Source: Lojkania enalia
Taxonomy: Eukaryota; Ascomycota; Dothideomycetes; Pleosporales
Reading direction: 5' to 3'
Length of the DNA: 64,000 nt
Assembly (NCBI GenBank): GCA_010094045.1
Contig: ML986624.1
Span: forward strand, 42,219 to 106,218
Part shown: positions 36,301 to 49,027 of the stretch, in pieces
How the letters are laid out: every line of letters begins with the position of its first letter
Position numbering within the stretch: the first letter of the stretch is position 1
Translations under genes and position numbers: made by a program
The notes under the pieces: model-generated
What the model was told of the DNA's origin: nothing
Seen by the model: the letters and a program-made list of their open reading frames with translations, nothing else
The model's database searches: none

Positions 36301-37652
36301 TCCTACGATGACAACCTTGCACGGGGCACTCAATCGCGAGAAGTTCTGTTTCGAGTATGTCGGATTACATGATTATCGATGGGCCTTATCGCCCGAGTGG
36401 ACCTTATCTCCATTCAACTATGATTCTCAGCTATTCAGACCAACATAATTGCCAAACGTGTGTATTTTGCAACTAGCCTGAATGAATAGTTAAAAATCTC
36501 CTATCAATGCCGAGTGGTCGAGGGTGGCCCTCGGCCCGATTGGGCTAGGATGTGAAGGGCTTACCTGTAGAGAAGTATTGGGCGTTGCTAAAAACGTCGA
36601 GCGGCAGCTGTCGCTGACAAATTTACTTAAATCAGCTAAGGGAACATAATTTGAAAGACAGATACGGTCCATAAGAGCTCTAATGATCTAATCCGACTCT
36701 TTCTCATTATATCTAGTTGGATAATAGTTATATCCCTTCTGATGGCACCCAAGACTCGTTGACGAAATACATCTCTTAGCCGTGGGAATGGTCACTCGTC
36801 ATTATCGAGACAAAACCACTGTACGTCGTCGCTGGCGGCGAGTAGATGCTGTCTAATCAGAAGAGTTCCTCGTCGGCATCAGCGAACGATTTGCATAATG
36901 CGCATTCCGCGCTCGCTACTCCCTGGTCCAACATACCGCAACGCTCTGTATGCGCCACTAGGTAGAAATGGTTAGCGAGGCGAGGGGATATTCCCGTTGT
37001 AAGTCCCCGACGCAAAAGATTATGTCGACTAATTATATATTTGTACGACCAGGAACAAATCAATACAGAGAATAGAGGTATATAGAAAAAACTAAGTCTG
37101 CGTGCGACACATGCATCCAGGAGAGATTAATGAGCCCGTGCGCTCGTTTCGGTGTGTGTGTGCGTGTGGAGAAGCTAGAGCTTCCCCGTTAGAGGCTTAG
37201 GCCGACCAAGGGGTCCTGTGGATGGCTCAAGGGTGAACGAGAGTTGAGATAGAGCAACCAAAAATGGCCGGTCAGAATATGTTTGATGATTACAAAACCG
37301 AAACACTCTCGTTGTTCATTCCGCTATGCTATGTTGTAGGCCGGTTGTAGCTCATGCGTGGCCCAAGAGTCTAAATTACAATGATCACATCGTGGCACTG
37401 AAATATACAAATGCAGAGCAGATCTATGTCGCTAGAGGATAGAAGACAGTCATAATGCGTAATGGCAAATTCTATGAAATGAAAACCATGTTAGCTGCTC
37501 ATCAGAAATCGAATTACCAAAATCGTAGAAAGTAGATTTTTAGGATGCGGTTGATGGAGTGGTTTATTAGTGCCGACGGCGCCGCGCCAAATCGTAACTC
37601 AATACGCCTACCATACCTGAACTAGGCCGTATCACGCCGGAGGGGGTCGATA
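33317..37652. other. Gene-free stretch, 4.3 kb
   Basis: No recognisable gene, tRNA or transposon. An 86-codon frame on the - strand (34123-33863) is the most protein-like item but has no known domain. Others are short and overlap on both strands. It may hold older relics beyond recognition by eye. Confidence 0.5.
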
Positions 37653-39311
37653 TTAATGCAGGGATTCCCGGTAGTTCGGATTGTAGTCGTCAAAGATATA
37701 CGGAGTAACGGTAGGGTACCCATTTTCTGTCTCCCAGTCGCCGACAGACGAGGGAGTCAAGGGTTCATCGGCGGGAGGTGAAGAGGTATTAGAAGGGGTA
37801 TCATCGTAGAATAATGGCTCTTGTGGATCTATTGGAAGGATGACGTGGAAACCGTTGGGAACAAGAGGCTCATGCGAGGAAGCAGGATAAGAATGCACAG
37901 GAGCGGTGGGTGATCCCGGAGAATAACCTCCAATGCCACCCAAATCTATCGATTGGCCGGAATCGGAGTCCGAAGTATAATACGGTGAGGTCGAGAGCGG
38001 TATACCAATGTCAAAGGCCGATTCGTAGCCGGGGCTATAAGGTCCGTCCGGCGGGACGGACCTTGGATTTGCATAAAATCCATTCATGCGATTGCTTCGC
38101 CTCAGTTTTGCTGAGCGCTTGGAAGCCTGGCCCCCCTTGGCACCTGAAATCTGACGCTGCGGCTGCGGATGACCCGACCGGTGACCTCGTTTGTTGGGCT
38201 GCTTGCTCCTATACCGTGTCGTCGACTTAACACCCTCGCGGATCGCTTCCTCGGTAAGCTTCCACAGAAACCCCTTTTTTGTTTCATCGCCGGGCTGGTC
38301 GACCTTCTCGAACGCCTATCAGAGTAAGCAACACGACGTGAAGCCAAAGAATGATACACAAACCCCATTCATAGATAAATTATGTCGGATGCTGTTCTGC
38401 CAACCCTTCGTTTCCTTGTCGGCAGCCTTATCTGTGTTCTCTTTGAACCAGTTGTAGATGTCTCGAAGGATCATGGTGTGGCCGGGCGCTTCCATGAGTG
38501 CTCGGTAAATCAACTGCGCGTAAGGTTGTTCCTTGTCGACGGCATCATCGCCCAGGCATTCTATTTTAACATCACTATGGCCCATCGAAGGGGCATCTTG
38601 CGGAGCCGAACGGAGACCACTATCCTCTGAGCTTTGCATTTGAGAGTAGGTCGGGTGCTCTTTCCACTCGGCTCGAGGAACAGGGTCCTCAAAGTCGTCG
38701 TTCAGTTGCATCTGCGGTAACTGGCTAGAGGTACTCATATTTGGAATATCCAACACCTCTTGCGGCCGCTGCGGCTCGAGCAGGTACGCCGATGGCGGGT
38801 ACGAGTTAGGCATGCTGCTCATGGAGCTGGGGAATCCCAGGCCATGGGCATACGCGCGGGGGCAGCTAGAGCTCGGAATCAAGGTCGGGAAGGCAAGGTT
38901 GTAGTTATCGCTGAATGACAGACCATGGGGGGTGTAGTCAAAGGTAGTGGGGGATTCAGGCGTGTACCCCGGGGGTAGATCCTGGTAGCCAGTGCCGTCA
39001 GCATTGGGCAAGGCGAGCGTACGACCGAGGGGGAACGGGTATTGTGTCGTCCATAACGGAGGGGTTGCAGCGTCGTCGGCCCTCATAATTGCGGCTGGGA
39101 GGTGGCGTTCTCTGTAAGTATCAGATTCCGGGAAAGTAGTTGCCACGGAGGTGACCTTCATGGGTGGCCTGGAAGAAGATGATAATGGCGGCTGGGAGTG
39201 AAGCGGGCTGGGACAACAGAAGGCATCCCCAGATCGATGAGTGGTGCCGAGATCCCCAGGTACGTCGCCGTAGGGAGACTGATGGGGTGAGCAGGGGGGA
39301 GACCTCGTCAT
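37653..39311 (-). CDS. Forkhead (winged-helix) transcription factor
   Basis: Two exons, 39311-38364 and 38315-37653, give 536 residues. The intron falls inside the DNA-binding domain, between SIRHNLSMNG and AFEKVDQPGD. The domain spans about residues 260-352: KEQPYAQLIYRALMEAPGH, then MILRDIYNWFKENTDKA, then GWQNSIRHNLSMNG (recognition helix) and GFLWKLTEEAIREGVKSTTR. Flanks are Pro/Ser-rich with a basic KLRRSNR patch after the domain, probably for nuclear entry. The start at 39311 is the first Met of the open frame; an extra upstream exon could not be joined in frame by any GT donor I tested near 39380. Known family role: nuclear regulators of cell cycle or development. The target set is unknown. 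Confidence 0.88.
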
Positions 39312-40494
39312 TGCGCTGGCTGCGTCTGAATGGGTGCAAGTCTACGCGGCAAGCGTATCGTGAGAAAAGGAACTACCCACGGGGGCTGCCAACACGATCG
39401 GTGGGACAAGCGAGGAGGTGGGAATGCGGTCGGTCGAGCGATCGATGGCCTTTCTAGGTGGAGTGAAGCGGCCGATTCGGGCATATGAGGGCCTTCACTG
39501 CGGTGGCCGGCCCCGGATTGGGTAGAGGAGTCCTTCATTGTCACGGCCGGGCGGGTGCCCGCTGCCAGCGCACCTGCAGAGATTGATGCTGCGGCCGCGC
39601 TGGGGGACAAACAACAACTGAGATATCTAAGAGCCTACCTGAAGGGGAAGCACGATCTGGTGTCACGGGGCCAGCCCGCAAGCGCAGCCGGCTCTGTGCC
39701 TCGCCGGTGAGCCATTCACGTCGCATCGCACCACTGCGCATCGGCATAAAGATATGGCCCCTTGTCCCACTCCCACAGCGTGCGGATTGGCCCTGTGGAT
39801 GGAGCGGTAGGGCTACAGACGGAAGCCTGCATATAGCATACCGTGGCTGCAACCTTGCTGCACCTGCAAGCAATACTGCAATACCTGTCTACTCCGCCTT
39901 TGTCCGCATTTCATGCCCGTCTTCCATGCTTGCTGGACTTTGTAGCAGACAGCAAATGTCAATGCCAATCCCCATTGTTCCTTTTATGGGCTAGAGAGCT
40001 ATCAAAGGGGATCTGGACAAGGCATCGTCGGTAGGGACCTTGGTAGAGCCTCAAAAAATTGCTCGCACAAACTCCAGCGCTTAGGTGGCCAGGCGTTTTC
40101 ATTGCACGTGTACTCGTGCCGAGACAAGCTGCATTCTATTCCAGCATAGATTCGGCATTCCTTCCGCGTCACCTGCAAACTTGTCCCGGATTCGGATTGT
40201 GAATGGTATCCACGCGCATTTGGAGAAAGTCCCGAGGCCACGTCTATAGCTGGACCTGGAACGCTTGAGGTTCATTGGTATGCGCTGGAATAGTATCGGT
40301 ACGGAGACTGCATTTCATGGGCCAAGCGCATACTAAAGATTATTGAAACGCCCTTGCGATGTACCAGCATGCTCCTGTACAGCGGAGCGCATCCGATGGC
40401 CTTAGATGTGCTTGGAGGCTAGTAAAAGATAATGACAAATCTGTCCTACTAGTGTGACATGTGCATCATGAGAAGGTAAAGTCCTGCAAACCGT
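39312..40494. other. Upstream region of the forkhead gene
   Basis: Between the cactin stop and the forkhead start, both on -. GC-rich in its first half, with overlapping open frames on both strands (39873-39308 on -) that I regard as unproven. The forkhead promoter and 5' leader must lie here. Confidence 0.45.
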
Positions 40495-42349
40495 CTACTT
40501 TCGATAATATATCTATGTGATGTTAGTCGAGGCGTTACTGAGGAGTCCTGGGTAAGGGACGACTCACCTTCTTGAACTGAAAATGAAGTTGCAAAATGCC
40601 CTTACTTGGATTAGCCAAAGATCAAGCATTGAGTAGCCATGTGCGCACAAGGGTCATCCTAGAAACATTTCTCGATTAGGGAAGACTAGGCTTACCTTGT
40701 CAAAACTACTCTTGAATCCCCGCTCCCGTTTTGCGCTGTAGTCCCATTCCTTGTCCACAATCCTGAATGCTATGTCTTCATATGGAGGTCCAGCGATGAA
40801 ACGTATTAGGCACGTGTCATCTTCCCCGGCTGGCGCGAAAGACTGGCCACGTTTCCGGCCATTTTCGCGCTCAATACGATAAGTAGGCGCATTTGATTTG
40901 TCGATCAAGTCAGGATAAAATATGTTGAATTTATAGCCTTGAACGACCTTTGGAGGGGGATTATCGTGGTCGTAGTGAGTCTGGTTATACTTGTTCCATT
41001 CATAACCCATTTGAACACGGTTGAAATACCGTGGTTTCCTCGGCTTGTACTTGTTTGCCCATTGCGGTTTTAAGCCTTCTGTAATTTTTTCTTCTCCAGT
41101 AAATACTTCTTCATCCTCATTTACTCCTCGAGCCACTTCCCGCTCGTATAGGGCTGTCGTAGCCTGAGAATGGTCTTCGTTATCTACAGTGGCAAACCTC
41201 GGATCCGCTGTGGAGTTTGGCTGAGCAATCTGGAACTTTGTATAGCTAATCACATTGTGCTGGGCCTCGGACCGTGGGGGAACATACCCCATCTTCAGGA
41301 TCTTGCGTCGCTCGTCCAACTAGGACGGTTAGTCATTTTTTATATATATCTCTAAAGGGATAGACACACCATGTTCATTAGGAAATCCTTATGATCTCGT
41401 AGCTCCAGGTGTTTATCTTCCGCACGAAGCTTCAGGGAGGGCTCAGGGTCCAACTTAGAATCGTATGGTAACGAGGGCGGTGAATCCGTACTCCCATTCG
41501 CCGCTGCGGAGGCGCCAAGGAGCGCCTCGACCTTTTTTTGAACAGACACAGCAGCTTGTTCCTGGTCCTTTCGCAAGGCTTGTAGACGTTCGTTTACTAT
41601 TTCTTGCGAAACTCGTCGTAGCTTCGCTCTTGCCTTCCACACGCGCAGATTGCGCAGCAACTGTTCCCAGTAATCATAATCGATAGGCTCATCGGAGTCT
41701 AGCTTTCTCTTCACTTGCGTCTCAAGCAGATCCAGTTCCTCGTAAGTCTTTGGTGCCAGTAAACGATCAATGTCGGCTGAGACAGAGCTAGTACCGCGCG
41801 CTTCGGTGACTAAAGGCCTGTATTGGCGTTGACGGTCTTTACAAACGATCTTTAGAGCCTGGAATTGTTAGTGCAGGCTCTAATTTGGGTATTATGCGAG
41901 ATACACACATTCCAATAGTCGCGGTTACCGCGGTTTGTTTCTAGAGCAAGATAATTGGCAATCTCTTTCTCGAGGTCTGCTAGGTCACCCTGAGCAAGCC
42001 CTTCTAGCACTCCCTCTGGGTCAACGACGTCTAGCTCATGGTCTTCGACCTCTTCGTCTACTAGGGTCTTGGTTGGGTCAATGAAGCGAAGCGTAACGGC
42101 CAGCCAATCGATTGGTTTCGCTCGCCCGGCCTTGACGCGTATAGCAGCCTTCTTCTTCGCTTGCTGGAGGACAAAGCGGTCTTCATCGGCAACCCAAGCC
42201 TCCTCCTGTGCATTTGTGGATCGTTTGCCGGGATTGTCTTGGGCGCGGGAGCTGGCCGGACGTTTCGCGGGGATGGTGGGCGGTGGCGTGGGCCTCGAGG
42301 CCGGCCGGCCGGGGCCTTTGAGCCACGGAGAAGAATTGCGGAAGGACAT
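40495..42349 (-). CDS. Cactin, spliceosome-associated protein
   Basis: Five exons, 42349-41909, 41858-41370, 41319-40696, 40600-40568 and 40512-40495, give 534 residues with every join in phase 0. The middle region has DYWN/ALKIVCKDRQRQYRPLV and a DYDYWEQLLRNLRVWKA helix. The conserved cactin C-terminal domain reads WANKYKPRKPRYFNRVQMGY, then YKFNIFYPDLIDKSNAPTY, then RFIAGPPYEDIAFRIVDKEW, and ends GILQLHFQFKK plus IYYRK. The last two exons encode only 11 and 5 residues but restore the universal cactin ending, which supports the model. Cactin acts in the nucleus in pre-mRNA splicing. It is divergent from NEJ1, 296 bases away. Confidence 0.93.
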
Positions 42350-42645
42350 TGCTTATGAGGGTATAGGAAGCGATGGCATTGTAGGAATGAGTCTCGCAGT
42401 CGGATGTGGGTCGTGCACAAAGGACCGCGAAATCTTATGGCTTGGCATTTAGTAACGTTCGCTGCAGCCAATGAGGAGACCGCTTGTCGCACTAAGGACT
42501 AGTGTCTGATGACCTCAGGTTCCAAAGTCGCTGCCTTCCACTTTAGCAAGTCGTGACTCTCAAACAATCCACGTGTTGGATAGTATCAGCTAGTTTCTAC
42601 GTGCCACTCAGTTGGCGATGCTCTTTGTGCCCTTGGAAGGCCAAC

Positions 42646-44276
42646 ATGTCCTGCTGGCGCGTCCTTCGGCTTTCGGATTTCGCCTATGACCAACACCCGC
42701 TACAACTACTAATCAAGGCACAATTTGGGCGCGAAACGTACGGTGTTTTCCTCACCGATCTCAGTAGCATATGGAGTGAAGAGCTGGATGTAGCTGGAAT
42801 AATTGCAAGGGCATCACAGCAGGAGTCACCCATTGAAGTCAGTCTACAAGATACGTCACAGCTCCCAATCCTCCTTGACAATGTTCGGAAGTCCCTGAGC
42901 GCTGCTGAAGATACAGCCTGCCGCCTAACACGAAATGGCGAGGATGGTATCGTTATCCATACCTCAACTATCCTTCCACAGCCTCTCGATTCATTGCGAT
43001 GGCGATTTGTCTTACGCAAAGAGAGCTCCGTCATGCTTAAGAATGAGCTCATCTTACCTCTGCTTGTGTCGTCTCTTATCCAGCACGATCGTATCAACAG
43101 TCTTTGCAACATAGTTTCTGAAAAGGACAAGGCAATTACCAAGCTTCTAGATCAGTTCGAATCAAGCAATTTGGACCTGGCCACAGCTTTTCCAAGCATT
43201 GGTGGATCCAAGCCCGGTAGAAGACCCATCAAGCGTGAACAGGCGGCAAAGCACATACCTGCTCTTCTACCATTCAATGATTCTACATGGAAACAAGAGA
43301 CCAGTCATGTACAGGGCCTACGGCTATGTACATTAGGCTTGTTTCAGGAAGCGCTTTCGGAATGCTACTTAGGGGTTCCCGCGCAGATGCGATCGAAAGA
43401 GTGTGAAGATAGATGGTGGACTTCAATCAAGAATGAGTCAAATGAGTCAGATCTCCTTTCACGACCGAGAGGGAGTCAGCCGATTTTTCAGACAAAGCCT
43501 CCAACTCCACCCGAGCCTTCGGGTGACGAGACAGAGGATGGATTCGAAACGCATGAACACTTCAATGTATGTTCTATTCCACCCGAGCAGGTGCCAGTTA
43601 CGCTAACACCGTGACATAGGTCCGATCACCGTCACCTCATAAAAAGCAGCAACCGGATGTCTGCCAAAGCAAATCTACCGAAGACGGCGGCATGGATGCA
43701 CTGCCGGAAAATCAGGCCCAGAAGCCACCTAGAGTTGCCGGTGACCAAGGTTCTCGGATTTCAGACCCACCGGATTGGAGGCCATCACCACTACCAAAGG
43801 CCGGCCTACGAACAGCAAAAAAGGCGAAAGGCTTTCGTATAGGCGGTGCAAAAGCGGAAAGAGGAGTAGAACTGTCACCGTCGTCGCCGCCTGTCGGCAA
43901 AACAGGCTTGGAGGAAGCGAAGGCTCGCAGTGACCAGGGTGTAAGAGATACAGCAATTCTCGCGCATTCCAAGAGCAGATCCTCCGAGATGCCTAAGATA
44001 GTGAAGAAACCTTTCAAGATTGGAGGCAAATACAAAGTAGAGAAAGATGGAGGACCAGCGAGTATCGCAACCTTGCCACCCAGAATCATGACAGAAAATC
44101 CTAATGTAGACAATGCCCCATTAGCTGCTGTCAATTCTCAAGGTAATGGTCGAGCGGAGGAAATCCAGGAACAGGAACAAAATGCCGAAGAAAGGGCAGA
44201 TAGGAGGCGGCGAGAGCTGAAGCGGAAGATTGAGGAGATGGCCAGAAAACAAACGCAGAAGAAGAAGCGCTTCTAA
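42646..44276 (+). CDS. nej1: NEJ1/XLF non-homologous end-joining factor
   Basis: Exons 42646-43566 and 43620-44276 give 525 residues. The ATG at 42646 is chosen because the family starts a few residues before the WR.L motif (MSCWRVLRLSD); the frame is open upstream to 42553. The head domain has LLIKAQFGRETYGVFLTDLS and SPIEVSLQDTSQLPILLDNV, followed by a helical stalk region. The long C-terminal half is disordered and carries two similar short motifs, KGFRIGG (residues 377-383) and KPFKIGG (437-443), then a basic end KKKRF. Known role: with XRCC4/Lif1 it stimulates DNA ligase IV during double-strand break repair in the nucleus. Basic motifs at XLF ends bind Ku in animals, so these may do the same here (inference). 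Confidence 0.85.
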
Positions 44277-44731
44277 TAATAACAACTAAAGGGGTTTTTT
44301 TCGGAGGGAGCTGGATGTCTTAGTGCTAGCAAGTGTATCGCCCGGTCCATGGTTGATGTGCAGGTGCTTAAAAGCGAGATTTGGCGGACTCTGAGCACCA
44401 TCAGGTCCACCTAGCGGTCACATGTCGTCACGGGAACACGTGCGTGGCAGTTTAGCAGCTTCCAATAGCGGTAGCCTTCACCGTCTTTCAATGGATTCCC
44501 AAATCTTTTCTCGTATACGCCGAGCCAGTCTTTGCTTAGCCACCCAGGTCAACCTACGCCGCTGCTCCATTTGCACAACACGTCGGGTGCAGCGCGTCTC
44601 AACTAGGCCATTGCGACTTCCTCTGCGCCCACGCACTTTCCTTCATTGTTGGCCGCAGCGCCCTTATTAAATAATAAGAGCTGTGACATCTGACACCATC
44701 GATCCTGCCAGAGGCAACGCCTGCTGTCAAC
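44277..44731. other. Intergenic and promoter region
   Basis: About 450 bases between NEJ1 and the next + strand gene. An 82-codon frame (44422-44670) has no recognised domain. No long homopolymer run is present here. Confidence 0.45.
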
Positions 44732-47700
44732 ATGTGTTTCTATCGCTACGTCTATTTCTCACAGTGCCAACACGCCGAGCTCACAAGGATATCCTACTGC
44801 GACTGGGACAAGACTCTCTACCAGCCATTGAGGTGCGTCACGAGCTTTTCTTGTATCCTCCCAACTGACGAGGAAACAGAGACGACTACACCCCCTGTCC
44901 GGCCTTCTTTCAAAGCTCAGGCCAACCTAGATGCGAGGACGTTTGCCTGTTTTCTCGCCAACACTCTTCGCCCGCCGACAACAGCACCCTTTCGTATAGC
45001 TCCGGAGACCAACAGGCCGGGAGCCTCCAATACATGTCGACCGCCATGCCATCCAAAAGCGGGCTGTCCTTGAGTTGGGCCAATGCCTCTGATCTCCATG
45101 ACGACCTTGTTCGCCGTGCCGACCTCATCCCTAGACCTGTCCAGAATAACGCAGGAATAAAAGACTCATCCACGCATGTCCATAGTCAGCATAATCAGCC
45201 ACCATCTCGAGTCAGCCAATCATTGCATAGCACTGGACATAACGGGCTAGAAATAGATGTCCCACTGGAGGCGCATAACTCCCTCTCGATGGAGTTTACG
45301 CAAACTGGTAAGTTCGAAGAGGTTGTTACTCGGTTTGATTCCATTCGTGATCGCGAAGGCTTTGGCCAGTTCCTCTCTGACGATACCCGTGCTCCTGCAG
45401 GTGACACACATACCCGGGCATATAGCGCCTCAGCTGTTTTTCAGGAATCTAATACAGAAACTATTCGGGGCTCCTCAATCGACCATAGCCCTAACCACCA
45501 AGCCATGCGCCGGGTTCCTGAGCAGTTCCCACAGAATGTATCACTCGCAGACGGCGGTGGGCCCACTCCAAAGGACCCGCTTCCAGTTTCCCCCACTCGT
45601 TGGAGCCGTGGTCACCAAGGCAATACGAAAGGCAAGGGCGACGGCGGGAAAGCACATGACTATGAGGAAGAGGAGCTAGACTCTCACAGTGCACGAATGC
45701 CAATTCCTGCCCAGTGGATAGCGAGGACCGCAGGCCCAATCTTAAACACTGAATTGCGGGCAATGCAGCGCGAGTCTCGGAAACAGGCTCTAGACCCTCG
45801 GACGGCGCGCAGCACAAACAGCTCGGCAGAGTCGAAGAAGTATCATGGTTCTGAAGTAACCACATTTCTTACTAAAGACGCTATTACCGCAGTAGAAAGC
45901 GATATTACGTCCGCCTCCGCCCGCTCAGGCACAAAGCTGCGTCATACTCCTTCCAAAACTGCATCCAAGAGTCCAATACGTTCTCCCGTACGGGCCAGCC
46001 CGGGTCAGCTCTCAACAATCAAAAGCACGCTGTCCCCGACCCGGGCGCCGCGGATGTCGAATTATGGCCCCACCAGTAACCTCACCGAGACTGCCAACCG
46101 TTCTCGCGGACCGGGCTCCGTTACTTCTCTAGACTCATCCAATGCAACGGCAACCCATTCACCGGTGAGTCAGAGCACTAGGAGCTCGGTGATGAGCTTC
46201 GTGACTGCATTCGAGCACCACGATGCGCAGATCCCGGCTCCAGGCATGACTGACGCTGGTGAGAACGAGCAGATGGCGAAAATGAAAGACGTCAATAGAC
46301 GCACGGTAGCTCACTCACGGGGCAAATCAGAACCACATCCAAAGCTACCGGCAGTGGTCGGAAAAGCTACGCTATCCCGACCTGCTGTCCCGCAATTATC
46401 TCTTCGAATTCCGCATACGAGCTCACTATTCACTGACTGCAACACGCCATTATCTCTAAGATCAGTTTCTAGCTCTGCACCAGTGACTTCAGAATCTTCA
46501 CATTCGTCACGCATTCCGCGCATTTCTACTTCTATAAAGCCTCGGCAGGAACGTAGCATAGCTACTTTTAGACGCACGAAGTCGGCTAGGGCCCTCGCGC
46601 CAGATATGGCGGACGAGATAAAGCATGCAGATACCGGAAATCAATTACATGCACAACTCAATTCCGAAGAGAGCCCCGGTAGCAGCCGGGCTATGACTAT
46701 GTCGCTTGAACCACAGAACATACCGTTGCCGGAGACCCTACTTGCCGCCCCGAGGCTCTCAGAACGGCATATTAGAACTATAAACGGCTCAAGTAAAACG
46801 CCCATTACCTTCAAGGAGATCCCTACGCCATCAGCTACGGCATTTTCCTCGTCAACTAGCCAGAGTAGTTCCCCGGGGGATGGCAGTACCATTATGGGCA
46901 CAGCTCCTGCTAACAAGCCTCTGGCCCAAGATCCACCAGACAAACATCCAATGGTAGCATCTTATCTTAAACAAACGGGGGATGCCCTAGATCCTGTAGA
47001 AGTCACGGTCGCACCGCCTTCGACCGAGACAGCTGATGCTCGTTCCCCAGGTGGATGGTCAGGTAAGACAACTTCCCATTCGATTGTCTTTGCTATGTTA
47101 ACCAAAGAAACTAAATAAGGCGACAAGGCGTTTAACATTGATACTTGTGACTCTCAAGTTGCAAGTGAAGCCACTGTGAGGGATATGCGGTTTATAGAGC
47201 ATATCATTGAGGGCGACTGCGCCATCGTTAGTAGCCGGAACAATACCGATGTTTCCGGTATGCTCTATCTAACCCTCCTTCCCCAAAACAATATTACCTT
47301 ACTAACTTGATTGTCCAGGAGCTCCTCGCCCGAGTCTCTCCGATGAGGGTTCATCTATTGCATCCATTCACACTGACCCGAGCCTAACGCTCAAAGTGCG
47401 CCATGGCAAATCACCCGTTGAAGACAGGAGCCAACACGACGATCGGGGCAGTAGGCAGGCGGCCGGCGAATCCTCATCACTCCATTCGGGGCGCATTTCA
47501 TCAGACCTGCGGGCAACAGCGCCCATATTTGTGCCAAAACAACCCTCTGACACGACTCCAATTCGAGAAGGTCTAACGACTGAATGGACCGGACTCCCTC
47601 CATTTGACCCCTTTGCTCTTGACATAAATGGTATACCTTTTTACCACCATTTGCACTCTGTTTCGATCGGACCGGGAACCTATTTCGATTATAGTGGTAA

Positions 47701-48544
47701 TTTTGACAATGCCCATTATAGCAACTCTGGGCCATATATGGCGCCCTCCAAGAAGGGCAAGAACAAAAGGGGGTTCTCCACTGGTCCACAGGTTCGTGGA
47801 CGTAGGAGAAGAGGCCTATCAGAGGCTTCGCCCACAAAAATCAACAAGCCTAGTGAAGCAACGAGGATCGACAGTGTATTAGAAGGGGCTGCCGACGATA
47901 CCACATCTCGTGTCGGCCCACGCTTATCATCACACGATCAACAAACCTGTGCTGATGATGACCCCACGGGTTTTCCTCGCGCATATTCTAAGAAACCAAT
48001 ACCCTTCACTGCGCAACTCGAATCCATGTCCCAGCAACCCGTCGCGCGCAACGAGAAGGGCTCTGGGCGTGCGCCTCGCCAAATTGATTGGTCTTACATC
48101 CACACTACACCCATCCACGTCCATCAACAGCGACAACACTTGACTACGGACCTTATGCATTGCCAATCAAAACCTCCGACACAATCTCAAGGTGCTTGTA
48201 TCGGTTTTGAACCTCATATTCTTCCGCCCTTCCAACACACTCATGGCCGCCAACGAAATCGTGGAGGTAATGGTCTCTACGACAATCTGAGCATAGATAA
48301 TTACCAGAAGCGAAATGCTGTTGCTGCCGCTGGTCTTCCTTTGAATGCAACTGCTCCTTTTCCCGACCCTATACCCCCGTCTGGACGACATAGTAACTAC
48401 GTTGATGGTGGGTCGCCGAAAGATTACGTCGGCTATGCTGTTAGTAATGAGCGAAAATCGAAAGAAGTTTGCAGGGAAATCGATATTGAGGAAGCGTTCG
48501 AGTGGGTTGGCCAAGCCTGCAACCAATGCGAGCCAGATCACTGA
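44732..48544 (+). CDS. Large Ser/Pro-rich protein of unknown function
   Basis: Exons 44732-44832, 44880-47062, 47120-47257 and 47319-48544 give 1215 residues with frame kept across all three introns. The N terminus begins MCFYRYVYFSQCQHAELTRI, followed over the first intron by DDYTPCPAFFQSSGQPRCED. Spaced Cys and His residues suggest a small metal-binding or disulphide module. I have seen similar openings on fungal proteins of unknown role. The rest is long, disordered and rich in Ser, Thr and Pro, with Arg-Ser and Lys-rich patches and no transmembrane segment. The final exon ends CNQCEPDH. A later ATG at 45034 is in the same frame, so annotation pipelines may start there and miss the Cys module. 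Function unknown. Confidence 0.7.
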
Positions 48545-49027
48545 GACAGATTCGCAATGCGAGCACGACTTTCCAAATGTGTTCGTCTTCGGACGCCGGA
48601 TTGGCCTACACACGAGTAGCATGAGCCGAATATCCCGAGCTATTGGCGACTTATATCGTCTTTTTCTTTTCCAATGCTGTGATCTTGGATTATTACGGAT
48701 CCGTTTAGCGCGGCGTTCGGGACGAACGGGCTTGTTGGTGTCTAGATAGATTGGTTTTCTTTCGCCTCTCTTACTTTCCTTTCAGCCTTTTTTTTTTTTT
48801 TTTTTTTTTTGCGAACTGCAGCAGATATGCACTTCTCGGTTTCCCGTTTTCTTTATAACAAATTTTAGAGGGATAGCTTTTGAGTCACGACGGGTACCAG
48901 GTTTATTAGTAATTAGTACTATTAACGTGCCTTACAAGCGAGCGGTCCACCCCATCAACTTCTTCAACCTTTACATGCGTATAGCTCAACAACTAAGTAG
49001 TATAATAACAATTTACAACTTGCGTGA
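48545..49027. other. Transition from gene-rich to AT-rich DNA, with T23 tract
   Basis: Contains T23 at 48788-48810, 244 bases past the preceding stop. Base composition changes sharply toward AT from about 48.9 to 49.2 kb. No gene seen. Confidence 0.6.

Noticed and set aside
39312..39610. Extra upstream exon of the forkhead gene
   Set aside because: The available GT donors near 39380 do not keep the frame into the ATG at 39311.
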